DNA of 64,000 nucleotides from Magnetospirillum sp. ME-1. Lineage in GTDB: Bacteria; Pseudomonadota; Alphaproteobacteria; Rhodospirillales; Magnetospirillaceae. Position numbers and translations under genes: made by a program. Positions 39,244 through 48,347 of the stretch are shown here, piece after piece (position 1 is the stretch's first letter; every line of letters begins with the position of its first letter). The stretch covers positions 868,907 to 932,906 of the forward strand of contig NZ_CP015848.1 of assembly GCF_002105535.1 (NCBI RefSeq), in the 5' to 3' direction. Under the pieces are notes generated by a model, which saw only the letters and a list, made by a program, of their open reading frames with translations, did no database searches and was not told the origin of the DNA.

Positions 39244-42200
39244 ATGAGTTCGGGCGCCGACATCTTGCGACTGCTGATCATCGAGGACAACCCTGGCGAC
39301 CAGAGGTTGATCGAGATCGAATTGGCCGACGCCCAGCCCAGTTGGAAGGTGTCGTGCCGCGCCACCCTGGGCGAGGCGTTGAAGGACGCCCCGTTCCATG
39401 CCTTCGATTGCGTGCTCTCCGATCTCGGCCTGCCCGATGCGTCGGGCATCGAATCGGTGGTGCGGCTGAAGTCCTGGGCCCCCGACAAGGCGCTGGTGGT
39501 GCTGACCAGCCTGGACGACGAGCGCGTCGCCCAGGAGGCCATCCGGGCCGGCGCCCAGGATTACGTGGTCAAGTCCGATGCCGGCCTGACCCTGCTGCCC
39601 CGCGTCATTCGCCACGCCATCGAGCGCCAGCAGGCCCAGACCGCGCTGGAAGCCTCGCACCGCACGTCCCAGGCCCTGCTGGACGCCAGCCACGACATCG
39701 CCATGCTGCTGGATGCCGAGGGCCGCATCCTGACGCTGAACACCGAGGCGGAGCAGTACCTCAACGCCCAGCCCGACACCCTGATCGGCCAGAGCATCTT
39801 CGACCTGCTGCCCCCGGGATTGGCCGAGCATCGCCGCTCGTTCCTGGACCAGGCGCTGGAAACCGGGCGCACCGTCCAGTTCGAGGACACCGACGGCATC
39901 CACTGGTTCGCCAACCGCCTGCTGGCCGTAGCCGGGATCGAGGCGGGCGAGCACCGGCTGGCCATGTTCTCGCGCGATATCACCTCGGAACGCGCCACCG
40001 CCGCCAAACTGGCCGAGGCCAAGGAAGAGGCCGACTTCGCCAACCGCGCCAAGACCGAATTCATGGGCCGCATGAGCCGCGACATCCGCACGCCCTTGAA
40101 CGACGTGATCGGCTTCGCCGAGATGATCTCGGCCGAGATGCTGGGCCCGCTGACCCAGAGCGGCTATCGCGAATACGCCGATTCCATCCTCAATTCCGGC
40201 AGCCAGATCCTGAAGCTGCTGGACCGCATCACCGACGTCTCCATGCTGGAATCGGCGCTGTTGAAGGACCAGGCGTCCTACCGCGATCTGGTGGAGCTGT
40301 CGCCCGACCTGATCTGCGTCTGCGTCGACGGGGTGATCGAGCGCATCAACGCCGCCGGGCTGGGCATGCTGCGCGCGCCGTCGGCGACGGCCTGCGAAGG
40401 CAAGCATTTCGCCGAGTTCATCCATCCCGACTACCGCGCCATCTTCGAGGGCGGCCTGGACACCCTGTACGAGGAGGGCCACCCCCTGCCGGTCAAGGTG
40501 ATGACCTTCGCCGGACGGGTGCGCGACGTGGAGATGTCGGCGGTACCCCTGCGGCGCGAAAGCCAGAACGCCACCCTGCTGGTGGGGCGCGACACCACCG
40601 AGGTCACCGCCGCCATGCGGGCGGTGGCGGCGCGCGAACACCGCATCCGCGCCATCATGGATACGGTGCTGGACGGCATCGTCACCATCGACGAGGACGG
40701 CACCATCCTCAACGCCAACCTGTCGGTGGAACGCATCTTCGGCCATTCCCTGTCCGAACTGATCGGCGCCAACGTTTCAGTCCTGATGCCCGAGCCCGAC
40801 GCCGGCAAGCATGACGGCTACATCAGGAACTATCTGGCCACCGGCATCGGCGCCATCATCGGCGTGGGGCGCGAGGTGATGGGCAAACGCAAGGACGGCT
40901 CGCTGTTCCCCGTCCACCTGTCCATCTCGGAACTGCGGGTGGAAAAGCGCCGGCTGTTCACCGGCACCATCCGCGACCTCACCGAGAACAAGCAGCTGGC
41001 GCAACGGGTAGCCTATCTGGCCAATCACGATCCGCTCACCGATCTTCCCAACCGCACCCTGCTCACCGACCGGCTGGGCCAGGCCATCGCCATGGCCCGC
41101 AACGCGGGCCTGCAGGCGGCCATCATCACCGTCGATCTGGACGGCTTCACCACCATCAACGATTCCATGGGCCACGACGTGGGCAACGCACTGCTGCGCG
41201 AGACGGCGCGGCGCCTGGCCCAGGCGGTGCAGGCCGGTGGAACCGCCGCCCGCCTGGCCGGCGACGAATTCGCCGTGGTGGTGGCCCAGGCCCACGGCAT
41301 GGACGAGGTCACCGCCCAGGTCGACCACATCCACGACATCCTCAACAAGCCCTACACCATCCACGGCACCGAGATGGTGGTGCCGGTGGACATGGGCGTG
41401 TCGGTCTTCCCCCGGGACGGCGACGACGCCCTGGACCTGCTTCGCAACGCCGAGATGGCGCTGCACAACGTCAAGCGCCGCAGCGACCAGCGCAAGGGCT
41501 ATTTCGACGCCGCCATGTCCTTCGCGGTGACCGAGCGCATGACGCTGGAGCGCTCCATCAAGGACGCGCTGCGGGCCGGCCAGTTCGAGATGTTCTACCA
41601 GCCGCAGGTCCGCCTGAGCGATTACGCCCTGATCGGGGCCGAGGCGCTGATCCGCTGGCGCCATCCCGAACTGGGCGTCATCACCCCCGACAAGTTCATT
41701 CCCGTCGCCGAGGAAACCGGGCTGATCGTCCCCATGGGCAGCTGGGTGCTGCGCCAGGCCTGCACCCAATTGCGCCTGTGGAACGATTCCGGCATCGACA
41801 GCCTGCGGCTCGGCGTCAACATCTCGGGCCGCCAGTTCCGCGAGGCCGATCTGGCCGACATCGTCGCCGACTGCATTTCCGAGACCGGCGTCAACGCCAG
41901 GGATCTGGACCTGGAACTGACCGAGAGCATGCTGATGGCCGATGGCGAGGGGACGCTGAAGCTGCTGCGCTCGCTGGCCAAGCTGGGCGTGACGCTCTCC
42001 ATCGACGATTTCGGCACCGGCTATTCCTCGCTGGCCTATCTGAAGCGGTTCCCGGTGGATACCGTGAAGATCGACCGCGCCTTCGTGCGCGACCTGGACC
42101 AGGACGAGGACGGCCGCGTGCTGGTCAACGCCATCATCTCCCTGGCCCATTCGCTGTCGCTGAAGACCATCGCCGAGGGTGTCGAGACCGAGACCCAGGC

Positions 42201-42348
42201 GGCGCTGCTGGCGCGGCACGGCTGCGACGAGATTCAGGGCTACATGATCGGCCGGCCCATGGCCGTCGCCGACTTCACCACCTTCGCCAAGGGTTACCGC
42301 CCGCGCAACCCGGACAGGGTCGCCGTGCTGCGGGCGGGACAGAATTGA
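39244..42348 (+). CDS. REC-PAS-(histidine-less DHp)-PAS-PAS-GGDEF-EAL signalling protein
   Basis: 1034 residues from ATG 39244 (an ATG at 39223 is also in frame). A receiver domain (LLIIEDNPGD, SDLGLPDASG) is followed by a PAS domain and, at about residues 265-335, a kinase-dimerisation-like segment reading MSRDIRTPLNDVIGF. The phosphorylatable His of the usual SHELRTPLN motif is Arg279, and no ATPase domain follows. Two more PAS domains precede GGDEF, whose signature is AGDEF (672-676), and an EAL domain with EAL at 800-802 and DDFGTGYSSL. Most likely a receiver-controlled cyclic-di-GMP phosphodiesterase. A DivK-like gene follows after 20 bases. Confidence 0.9.
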   Translation: MSSGADILRLLIIEDNPGDQRLIEIELADAQPSWKVSCRATLGEALKDAPFHAFDCVLSDLGLPDASGIESVVRLKSWAPDKALVVLTSLDDERVAQEAIRAGAQDYVVKSDAGLTLLPRVIRHAIERQQAQTALEASHRTSQALLDASHDIAMLLDAEGRILTLNTEAEQYLNAQPDTLIGQSIFDLLPPGLAEHRRSFLDQALETGRTVQFEDTDGIHWFANRLLAVAGIEAGEHRLAMFSRDITSERATAAKLAEAKEEADFANRAKTEFMGRMSRDIRTPLNDVIGFAEMISAEMLGPLTQSGYREYADSILNSGSQILKLLDRITDVSMLESALLKDQASYRDLVELSPDLICVCVDGVIERINAAGLGMLRAPSATACEGKHFAEFIHPDYRAIFEGGLDTLYEEGHPLPVKVMTFAGRVRDVEMSAVPLRRESQNATLLVGRDTTEVTAAMRAVAAREHRIRAIMDTVLDGIVTIDEDGTILNANLSVERIFGHSLSELIGANVSVLMPEPDAGKHDGYIRNYLATGIGAIIGVGREVMGKRKDGSLFPVHLSISELRVEKRRLFTGTIRDLTENKQLAQRVAYLANHDPLTDLPNRTLLTDRLGQAIAMARNAGLQAAIITVDLDGFTTINDSMGHDVGNALLRETARRLAQAVQAGGTAARLAGDEFAVVVAQAHGMDEVTAQVDHIHDILNKPYTIHGTEMVVPVDMGVSVFPRDGDDALDLLRNAEMALHNVKRRSDQRKGYFDAAMSFAVTERMTLERSIKDALRAGQFEMFYQPQVRLSDYALIGAEALIRWRHPELGVITPDKFIPVAEETGLIVPMGSWVLRQACTQLRLWNDSGIDSLRLGVNISGRQFREADLADIVADCISETGVNARDLDLELTESMLMADGEGTLKLLRSLAKLGVTLSIDDFGTGYSSLAYLKRFPVDTVKIDRAFVRDLDQDEDGRVLVNAIISLAHSLSLKTIAEGVETETQAALLARHGCDEIQGYMIGRPMAVADFTTFAKGYRPRNPDRVAVLRAGQN

Positions 42349-42368
42349 ATGACTGAGAGGATCGGGTC

Positions 42369-42740
42369 ATGAGCGGTACCGTCGTCGTCGTTGAAGACAA
42401 CGCGATGAACATGAAGCTCCTGGAACAGGCGCTGACCATCGCGGGCTACACCACCGTCAAGTCGTCGGATGGCGACGGGCTGGTCGATCTGGCGGCCGGC
42501 AGCGGGGCGGGCGTCATCCTGATGGACATCCAGTTGCCCAAGTATTCCGGCATCGACCTCTTGAAGCAGCTTCGCTCCGACGACCGCACCAAGGGTGTGC
42601 CGGTCGTGGCGGTCACCGCCTTCGCCGACCCGGATTCCGTGGCCGGATTCATGGAGGAAGGCTTCAACCAGGTGATCACCAAGCCCATCTCCATCCGCAA
42701 GCTGCTGGACGAAGTGGCGCGCTATTGCGGCGGAGAGTGA
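42369..42740 (+). CDS. Single-domain response regulator, DivK-like
   Basis: 123 residues, receiver domain only. Acidic pocket Glu9/Asp10, phospho-acceptor Asp53 in LMDIQLPKYSG, Thr in VAVTAFAD and Lys in ITKPIS. VVEDNAMNMKLLEQAL and LPKYSGIDLLKQLR match DivK, the alphaproteobacterial cell-cycle/polarity regulator. It is co-directional with the GGDEF-EAL gene; in Caulobacter DivK works alongside the diguanylate cyclase PleD, so a functional link is plausible. Confidence 0.85.
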   Translation: MSGTVVVVEDNAMNMKLLEQALTIAGYTTVKSSDGDGLVDLAAGSGAGVILMDIQLPKYSGIDLLKQLRSDDRTKGVPVVAVTAFADPDSVAGFMEEGFNQVITKPISIRKLLDEVARYCGGE

Positions 42741-42761
42741 GAGCGGGACGGGACCACGCCG

Positions 42762-43793
42762 CTACTGGGCGGTGAACTGCTTTTCCACGTCCTTGATCAG
42801 GTCGATGCCCTGAATCATCTCGCTCATCATGAAGTCGGCCCGCTTGATGGGGCCGCCCGAGCTGGGGCGCGGGAACATCTTGGCGAACGAGCTCATCTTC
42901 ACCGTCAGGCCGCACAGGGCGGCGCCGATGGTGACGTGATAGCGCTCGATCATGCCCTTCACCGAACGGAATTCATCCTGGGAGATGTTCTCCCACATCT
43001 CGCGGGTGCGCTTGTCGAACACTTCCAGCCGCCCCGAGATCGAGGCCGAGATCGAGTTGATCACCTCCTCGATCATGTCGCAGGTCTTCATCAGATTGAC
43101 GTTCTGCTTCAGCTGGAAATGGGTGCGGATGGGAGCCAGCGCCTGGACGCAGGCGGTGAAATAGGGCTCCAGCCGGTCGAGGCAGTGGCGGAAATACGAT
43201 AGCGACATGAAGGTGTCGCCGTAATCCTCGAGGAAGCGCGGCACGTCGAAGATGTCGATGTTCAGGCTTTGCGCCATGGTCTCGAGACGCTGGCGGGCCT
43301 TCTTGACGTCGGGGTCGCGGAACAGCTTTAAGAGGTCGTCATAGGTCTCGATGTTCACCGCCTCGTCCGCATAGATCATCTTCATCAGCGGACGGGTGAA
43401 CATGATCATGTAGCGGGTGAGCTCGTTGGCCTTTTCCGGCGACAGCTTCAAGGCCGCGTAGTCGTTCACCGGAATGCCGTGCTCGCGCAAGCTGATGCGC
43501 AAGGAATAGACGTCGTAGCTGGGCAGCAGCGCCAGGCGGCGCAGGATGCCGAGATCGGGATGAATCTGCTCGGTCGGCCAGCCGAACATGGCCGGCAGGG
43601 ATTCCACGTCCACCTGCCCCGAGCCGGTCTGCACATCCGAGAACAGCTCGACCGCACTGCGCAGCCGCACGTTCTTGATGAGCTTGGCGCTCTGCAGGGC
43701 GGGAGTCTGGAGCGGGATGATGGACAACGGCAGCACGAACATGGAATCCATGTCGCTGTCGTTGATAGGCTTCAATCCGTCGTCGTCTGACAT
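42762..43793 (-). CDS. Conserved hypothetical protein of 343 residues
   Basis: Start ATG 43793 with ACCGAGAG upstream; an in-frame ATG six codons earlier is possible. I do not recognise the family. Soluble and mostly helical, with no signal or membrane segment. Recognisable features: an N-terminal acidic tail, LPLSIIPLQTPALQSAKLIKN, FGWPTEQIHPDLGILRRLALLPSYDVYSL and a long helical C-terminal half (FRHCLDRLEPYFTACVQAL). It converges on the DivK-like gene with 21 bases between. It may act in the same signalling context, but nothing in the sequence proves this. Confidence 0.6.
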   Translation of the reverse strand: MSDDDGLKPINDSDMDSMFVLPLSIIPLQTPALQSAKLIKNVRLRSAVELFSDVQTGSGQVDVESLPAMFGWPTEQIHPDLGILRRLALLPSYDVYSLRISLREHGIPVNDYAALKLSPEKANELTRYMIMFTRPLMKMIYADEAVNIETYDDLLKLFRDPDVKKARQRLETMAQSLNIDIFDVPRFLEDYGDTFMSLSYFRHCLDRLEPYFTACVQALAPIRTHFQLKQNVNLMKTCDMIEEVINSISASISGRLEVFDKRTREMWENISQDEFRSVKGMIERYHVTIGAALCGLTVKMSSFAKMFPRPSSGGPIKRADFMMSEMIQGIDLIKDVEKQFTAQ

Positions 43794-43964
43794 TTTACTC
43801 TCGGTCCCCATCCCGAGCGCTTATTGTGCCTGCTTTGCCGCCGATCGCAATGGGGAACATGAGTCCAATTCCGTTTGGATGTGTCAGTTACATGAGGAAT
43901 TTATGATATTTGTCGTGTATCCTCACGCCTCGTGATACGTCGTTTCCGTGGGGGGAAATCTGCC

Positions 43965-44990
43965 GTGCCTGCAAGACTGCCCGAGCGTGCCATCCGCTTC
44001 ATCTTCGCCGCCGCCCTGCTGCTCTGCTTGGGGGGCGGGCCGGCGGCGGCGCAGGATATCCGCTTCTTCCAGATCGGCACCGGCCCGACCGGCGAGACGC
44101 GCTTCGCCTTCGGCGGCCTGATCGCCAACGCCATCAGCAACCCGCCCGGCTCGCGCGAGTGCGACAAGGGCGGCTCGTGCGGGGTGCCGGGCATGGTGGC
44201 GGTGGCCAAGTCCACCGGCGGCGCCATCTCCAATATCGAGGCCATCGCGGCCAAACGGCTCGACGCCGCCCTGGTCCAGGCCGACATCGCCTATTGGGCC
44301 TATCACGGCACCGGCATCTACAAGGGCAAGGGCGCGGTGCAGAACCTGCGGGCCATCGCCATGCTCTATCCGGAAAGCCTGCATCTGGTGGCCCGCAAGG
44401 ATGCCAGGATCCATTCGGTCAAGGACCTCAAGGGCAAGCGGGTGTCCCTGGGCGACAAGGATTCGGGCGAACTGGTTCACGGTCGCCTGCTGCTGGCCGC
44501 CTTCGGCATGACCGAAAGCCAGTTCAAGCAGAGCTTCCTCAAACCCGGCCCCGCCGCCGATTCCATGGCCGCCGGGCAGCTGGACGCCATGCTGGTGGTG
44601 GACGGAATGCCGGTGCCCATCATCGCCGAACTGGCCCAGCGCACCGACATCGTGCTGGTCCCCCTGGCCGGCCCGGAAGTGGACAGGATGCGGTCCACCT
44701 ATCCCTTCTTCTCGGCGTCCTCCATCCCGGCCGAGACCTACAAGGGCATCGAGGGCGAGGTGAAGACCCTGGACGTGGGCGTGGTGCTGGTCACCGGCGC
44801 CGAACGGCCCAACGACCTGATCTACGGCGTCACCCGCGCGCTCTGGCATCCCAACACCCGGAAACTGCTGACCGAAAGCCACCCGCGCGGCAAGCTGGTC
44901 AACCTGTCGGCCGCCGGCCTGGACAAGCTGGGCATCCAATTGCACGGCGGCGCCTCGGCCTATTATTTCGACGCCGGAGTCACTCACTGA
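43965..44990 (+). CDS. TAXI-family periplasmic solute-binding protein, orphan
   Basis: About 341 residues from GTG 43965, which has GGGGGGAAA upstream; a GTG at 43932 is an alternative. The signal peptide FIFAAALLLCLGGGPAAAQ is followed by FFQIGTGPTGETRFAFGGLIANAIS, then RLDAALVQADIAYWAY, LKGKRVSLGDKDSGELVHGR and GQLDAMLVVDGMPVP, the TRAP-associated TAXI fold. TAXI proteins usually pair with a fused DctQM permease, none of which lies nearby. dnaX starts 36 bases later. Confidence 0.87.
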   Translation: MPARLPERAIRFIFAAALLLCLGGGPAAAQDIRFFQIGTGPTGETRFAFGGLIANAISNPPGSRECDKGGSCGVPGMVAVAKSTGGAISNIEAIAAKRLDAALVQADIAYWAYHGTGIYKGKGAVQNLRAIAMLYPESLHLVARKDARIHSVKDLKGKRVSLGDKDSGELVHGRLLLAAFGMTESQFKQSFLKPGPAADSMAAGQLDAMLVVDGMPVPIIAELAQRTDIVLVPLAGPEVDRMRSTYPFFSASSIPAETYKGIEGEVKTLDVGVVLVTGAERPNDLIYGVTRALWHPNTRKLLTESHPRGKLVNLSAAGLDKLGIQLHGGASAYYFDAGVTH

Positions 44991-45026
44991 TTTGCAGGGC
45001 ATGACCGCTCGTACTATCTTGCCACC

Positions 45027-46844
45027 ATGAGCGAGACCGCCACCAACGATTCTCGGGGCCCCACGCCCTATCGCGTCCTGGCCCGCAAGTACCGGCCCAC
45101 CGACTTCGCCGGTCTGATCGGGCAGGAGGCCATGGTCCGCACCCTGTCAAACGCCATCCGGACCGGGCGCCTGGCCCATGCCTTCGTGCTGACCGGGGTG
45201 CGCGGCGTGGGCAAGACCACCACGGCCCGCATCATCGCCCGCGCACTCAACTGCGTCGGCCCCGACGGCAAGGGCGGCCCCACCATCGACCCTTGCGGCC
45301 AGTGCGAGCATTGCCGCGCCATCGCCGAGGATCGTCACGTCGACATCCTGGAGATGGACGCCGCCAGCCGCACCGGCGTCAACGACATCCGCGAGATCAT
45401 CGAGGGCGTGCGCTACCGCCCCACCTCGGCGCGCTTCAAGGTCTACATCATCGACGAGGTCCACATGCTGTCCACGGCGGCGTTCAACGCGCTGCTGAAG
45501 ACGCTGGAGGAGCCGCCGGAACACGTGAAGTTCGTGTTCGCCACCACCGAGATCCGCAAGATCCCCGTCACCGTCCTGTCGCGCTGCCAGCGCTTCGACC
45601 TGCGTCGCGTCGAGATGGAGGTGCTGGCCCAGCACTTCGAAGGCATCGCCGCCAAGGAACAGGCCGAGATCGAGGCGGCGGCGCTGAAGCTGATCGCGCG
45701 CGCCGCCGACGGTTCGGTGCGTGACGGACTGTCGCTCCTGGACCAGGCCATCAGCCACGGGGCCGGCGCGGTGACCGAGGCCCAGGTGCGCGACATGCTG
45801 GGCCTGGCCGACCGCGCCCGGGTCTTCGACCTCTTGGACGCCATCATGAAGGGCGACGTGGCCACGGCGCTGGACCAGATCACCGACCAGTACGCCGCCG
45901 GCGCCGACCCGGCGGTGGTGCTCCAAGACATGCTGGAGCTGGTCCACTGGCTGACCCGCCTGAAAGTCACCCCCGACGCCGCCGACCAGCTGGGCGCGTC
46001 CGAGACCGAGCGGGTCAAGGGCGCCGAGATGGCCAAAGCACTGTCTCTGGCGGCGCTCACCCGCGCCTGGCAGATGCTGCTCAAAGGTCTGGGCGAGACA
46101 CGGGGCGCCCCCAACCCCTTGCAGGCCGCCGAGATGGCGGTGGTGCGCCTGGCCTATGCCGCCGAGCTGCCAACCCCGGCCGAACTGGTCGAGCAATTGC
46201 GCGCCAATCCCCCCCCGCCCCCCGCCCCGCGCGGCCCCGGCGGCGGTGGCGGAGGTGGTGGCGGCTTTGGTGGTGGCGGCGGAGCCGACGCCGTCTCCGG
46301 CCATCATGTGGGCGGCGGCCCGGTACACGGCCCGGCCACCGCGCTCAAGCTTCAGCCGGCCCCCGCCGCCGAGACGGTGGCGCTGCCCGCCATGCCCGCC
46401 GATTTCGCCGCAGTGGTGGCGCTGTTCTCCGAGCGGCGCGAAGGCCTGATCGCCGTGCAGCTTAGGACCCAGGTCAATCTGGTCTCCTTCGCCGCCGGCC
46501 GCATCGAGTGGCGCCAAAACGGCACCGCCGGTTCCGACCTCGCGCCCAAGACCGCCCGCCTGCTGTCGGAATGGACCGGACGGCGCTGGACGGTGTCGGT
46601 CAATTCCACCGACCCGGCCCAGCCGACGCTCGCCGAGCAGGAGGCATCGGCCGAATTGCGCCGCCGCCAGGACGCGGCCGAAATGCCGCTGGTCAAGGCG
46701 GTGCTGGCCGCCTTCCCCGGCGCCAGCATCGAGGCGGTGCGCGACCTTGGCACCGAAGAGGATCTGCTGCCCGCGCCCGCGCCGGTCGAAGACCCCGAGG
46801 CCATCGCCGACGACGAACTGATCCCTGGAGAGGAAGATCTATGA
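45027..46844 (+). CDS. dnaX: DNA polymerase III subunits gamma/tau
   Basis: 605 residues. Walker A GVRGVGKT is at residues 57-64, the zinc module cysteines at 76, 90, 93 and 96 (CGQCEHC), DEVHMLS and the SRC arginine-finger motif follow. The linker at about residues 390-425 is proline- and glycine-rich with a run of nine glycines, and the C-terminal tau domain contacts DnaE/DnaB. It is the clamp-loader ATPase. No A-rich slippery sequence is evident for a separate gamma product. Its TGA overlaps the start of the next gene. Confidence 0.95.
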   Translation: MSETATNDSRGPTPYRVLARKYRPTDFAGLIGQEAMVRTLSNAIRTGRLAHAFVLTGVRGVGKTTTARIIARALNCVGPDGKGGPTIDPCGQCEHCRAIAEDRHVDILEMDAASRTGVNDIREIIEGVRYRPTSARFKVYIIDEVHMLSTAAFNALLKTLEEPPEHVKFVFATTEIRKIPVTVLSRCQRFDLRRVEMEVLAQHFEGIAAKEQAEIEAAALKLIARAADGSVRDGLSLLDQAISHGAGAVTEAQVRDMLGLADRARVFDLLDAIMKGDVATALDQITDQYAAGADPAVVLQDMLELVHWLTRLKVTPDAADQLGASETERVKGAEMAKALSLAALTRAWQMLLKGLGETRGAPNPLQAAEMAVVRLAYAAELPTPAELVEQLRANPPPPPAPRGPGGGGGGGGGFGGGGGADAVSGHHVGGGPVHGPATALKLQPAPAAETVALPAMPADFAAVVALFSERREGLIAVQLRTQVNLVSFAAGRIEWRQNGTAGSDLAPKTARLLSEWTGRRWTVSVNSTDPAQPTLAEQEASAELRRRQDAAEMPLVKAVLAAFPGASIEAVRDLGTEEDLLPAPAPVEDPEAIADDELIPGEEDL

Positions 46845-47164
46845 AGAACCTTGGCAACCTGATGAAGCAGGCCCAGCAGATGCAGTCCAAGATGGCCGAG
46901 ATGCAGGCCACCATGGCCGAGATGGAAGTCACCGGCTCGGCCGGGGCCGGCATGCTGCAGGTGACGCTGAACGGCAAGTACGAGCTGAAGAAGGTCAAGA
47001 TCGACCCGTCCCTGGTGGACCCCAGCGACGTCGAGGTGCTGGAAGACCTGATCCTGGCCGCCTTCAACGACGCCAAGACCAAGGCCGAGACCGCCATGGC
47101 CGACGAGATGGCCAAGCTGACCGGCGGGCTGAACCTGCCGCCCGGCTTCAAGCTGCCGTTCTGA
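46841..47164 (+). CDS. ybaB: YbaB/EbfC family nucleoid-associated protein
   Basis: 107 residues, ATGA overlap with dna[19 protein letters not shown], then [24 protein letters not shown] and the C-terminal [10 protein letters not shown] are family signatures. It forms a dimer that binds DNA. The dnaX-ybaB-recR order is widely conserved and suggests a role in replication or repair. Confidence 0.96.
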   Translation: MKNLGNLMKQAQQMQSKMAEMQATMAEMEVTGSAGAGMLQVTLNGKYELKKVKIDPSLVDPSDVEVLEDLILAAFNDAKTKAETAMADEMAKLTGGLNLPPGFKLPF

Positions 47165-47188
47165 TCCCGTAACAGGACCGCCATCGCA

Positions 47189-47782
47189 ATGGTCGGCCCC
47201 GAGATCGAGCGCCTGATCCAACTTCTTTCGCGGTTGCCGGGGCTGGGCCCACGCTCGGCTCGGCGCGCCGCCCTGCGGCTGGTGGAAAAGCGCGAGAGCC
47301 TGCTGGTGCCCTTGGGCCAGGCCATGGCCGAGGCCGCCGCCAAGGTGCGCACCTGCTCGACTTGCGGCAATTTCGACACCATCGATCCTTGCGCCATCTG
47401 CGCCGACCACCGCCGGGATTCCTCGCTGCTCTGCGTGGTCGAGGACGTGGCCGGGCTATGGGCCATGGAGCGTACCGGCAGCTTCAGGGGCCGCTACGCC
47501 GTCCTCGGCGGCCTGTTGTCCGCCCTGGACGGCATCGGCCCCGATGATCTGGGCATCGACTCCCTGGTGGCCCGCGCCCTTGATCCGGCCGTCACCGAGG
47601 TGATCCTCGCCACCCCGGCCACGGTGGAGGGCCAGACCACCGCCCATTACGTGGCCGAGCGGCTGGCCGGGTGCAACGTCACCGTCTCGGGCCTTGCCCA
47701 CGGCGTGCCGGTGGGCGGCGAGCTGGACCACCTGGACGACGGCACCATCACCGCGGCGCTGCGGGCGCGGCGGGTGTTTTAG
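47189..47782 (+). CDS. recR: Recombination mediator protein RecR
   Basis: 197 residues. N-terminal HhH ([18 protein letters not shown]), a C4 zinc finger (Cys56, 59, 68, 71) and the Toprim domain ([36 protein letters not shown]). It works with RecO/RecF to load RecA at gaps. It ends 29 bases before a secreted protein gene. Confidence 0.96.
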   Translation: MVGPEIERLIQLLSRLPGLGPRSARRAALRLVEKRESLLVPLGQAMAEAAAKVRTCSTCGNFDTIDPCAICADHRRDSSLLCVVEDVAGLWAMERTGSFRGRYAVLGGLLSALDGIGPDDLGIDSLVARALDPAVTEVILATPATVEGQTTAHYVAERLAGCNVTVSGLAHGVPVGGELDHLDDGTITAALRARRVF

Positions 47783-47811
47783 CCGCAAATACCGCGTGCT
47801 ACACTGCCGGC

Positions 47812-48342
47812 ATGATCCCGCGATGGCTGCCGCCCCTGATGATTCTGCTGTGCCCGGCCCTGGCGCTGGGGGCGGAGCGGATTGCCCCGCCCAAACCCTC
47901 AGACCTACCGCCCATCGACCCGCCGGGGGTATGGCACACGCTCACCCAGGATGACGCCACCACGGACAGCAAGTGCATCGGCAAGCCGGTGACACCGCTT
48001 TGTGCGGTGGAGACGATCCAGGCTTGTTTTACTCGCAACGATGAACGCTTGTGCCAAATTGGCAAGGGACCTGCGTATCGACCGCTGGATCTCGGGACGG
48101 GACGGCTTACTCATTACATCCGCTATCGGGTGGCGGGGACCGCCATCATCACCAAGGCCAATCGGAACGCCTATATCGTCGAACGCATGGTGCCCCGTAT
48201 CGGGGACATTGTGCTGGAACTGAACGATCTCCATTGTCGCAATTCAACATGTGGACCGGAAGGCGGACCACCCACCAGTTACATCCTGCGTCGGTGGGAG
48301 CACGGTTGGTACGCGGCCGAATGGTCCACGCCGCGCTGGTGA
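47812..48342 (+). CDS. Secreted hypothetical protein
   Basis: 176 residues. A signal peptide (MIPRWLPPLMILLCPALALG, cleaved near residue 20) implies export. The mature protein has paired cysteines (SKCIGKPVTPLC, IQACF, RLCQIG, LHCRNSTC) and ends WYAAEWSTPRW. I do not recognise the family. It converges on the GH108-like gene with only 5 bases between, so it is not its operon partner, though a periplasmic protective role remains possible. Composition appears more AT-rich than recR. Confidence 0.6.
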   Translation: MIPRWLPPLMILLCPALALGAERIAPPKPSDLPPIDPPGVWHTLTQDDATTDSKCIGKPVTPLCAVETIQACFTRNDERLCQIGKGPAYRPLDLGTGRLTHYIRYRVAGTAIITKANRNAYIVERMVPRIGDIVLELNDLHCRNSTCGPEGGPPTSYILRRWEHGWYAAEWSTPRW

Positions 48343-48347
48343 TGGGT

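Noticed and set aside
46230-46290. Programmed frameshift in dnaX at the glycine-rich linker
   Set aside because: The tract is GGT/GGC repeats, not an A-rich slippery sequence, and no downstream stop-plus-stem arrangement is evident.
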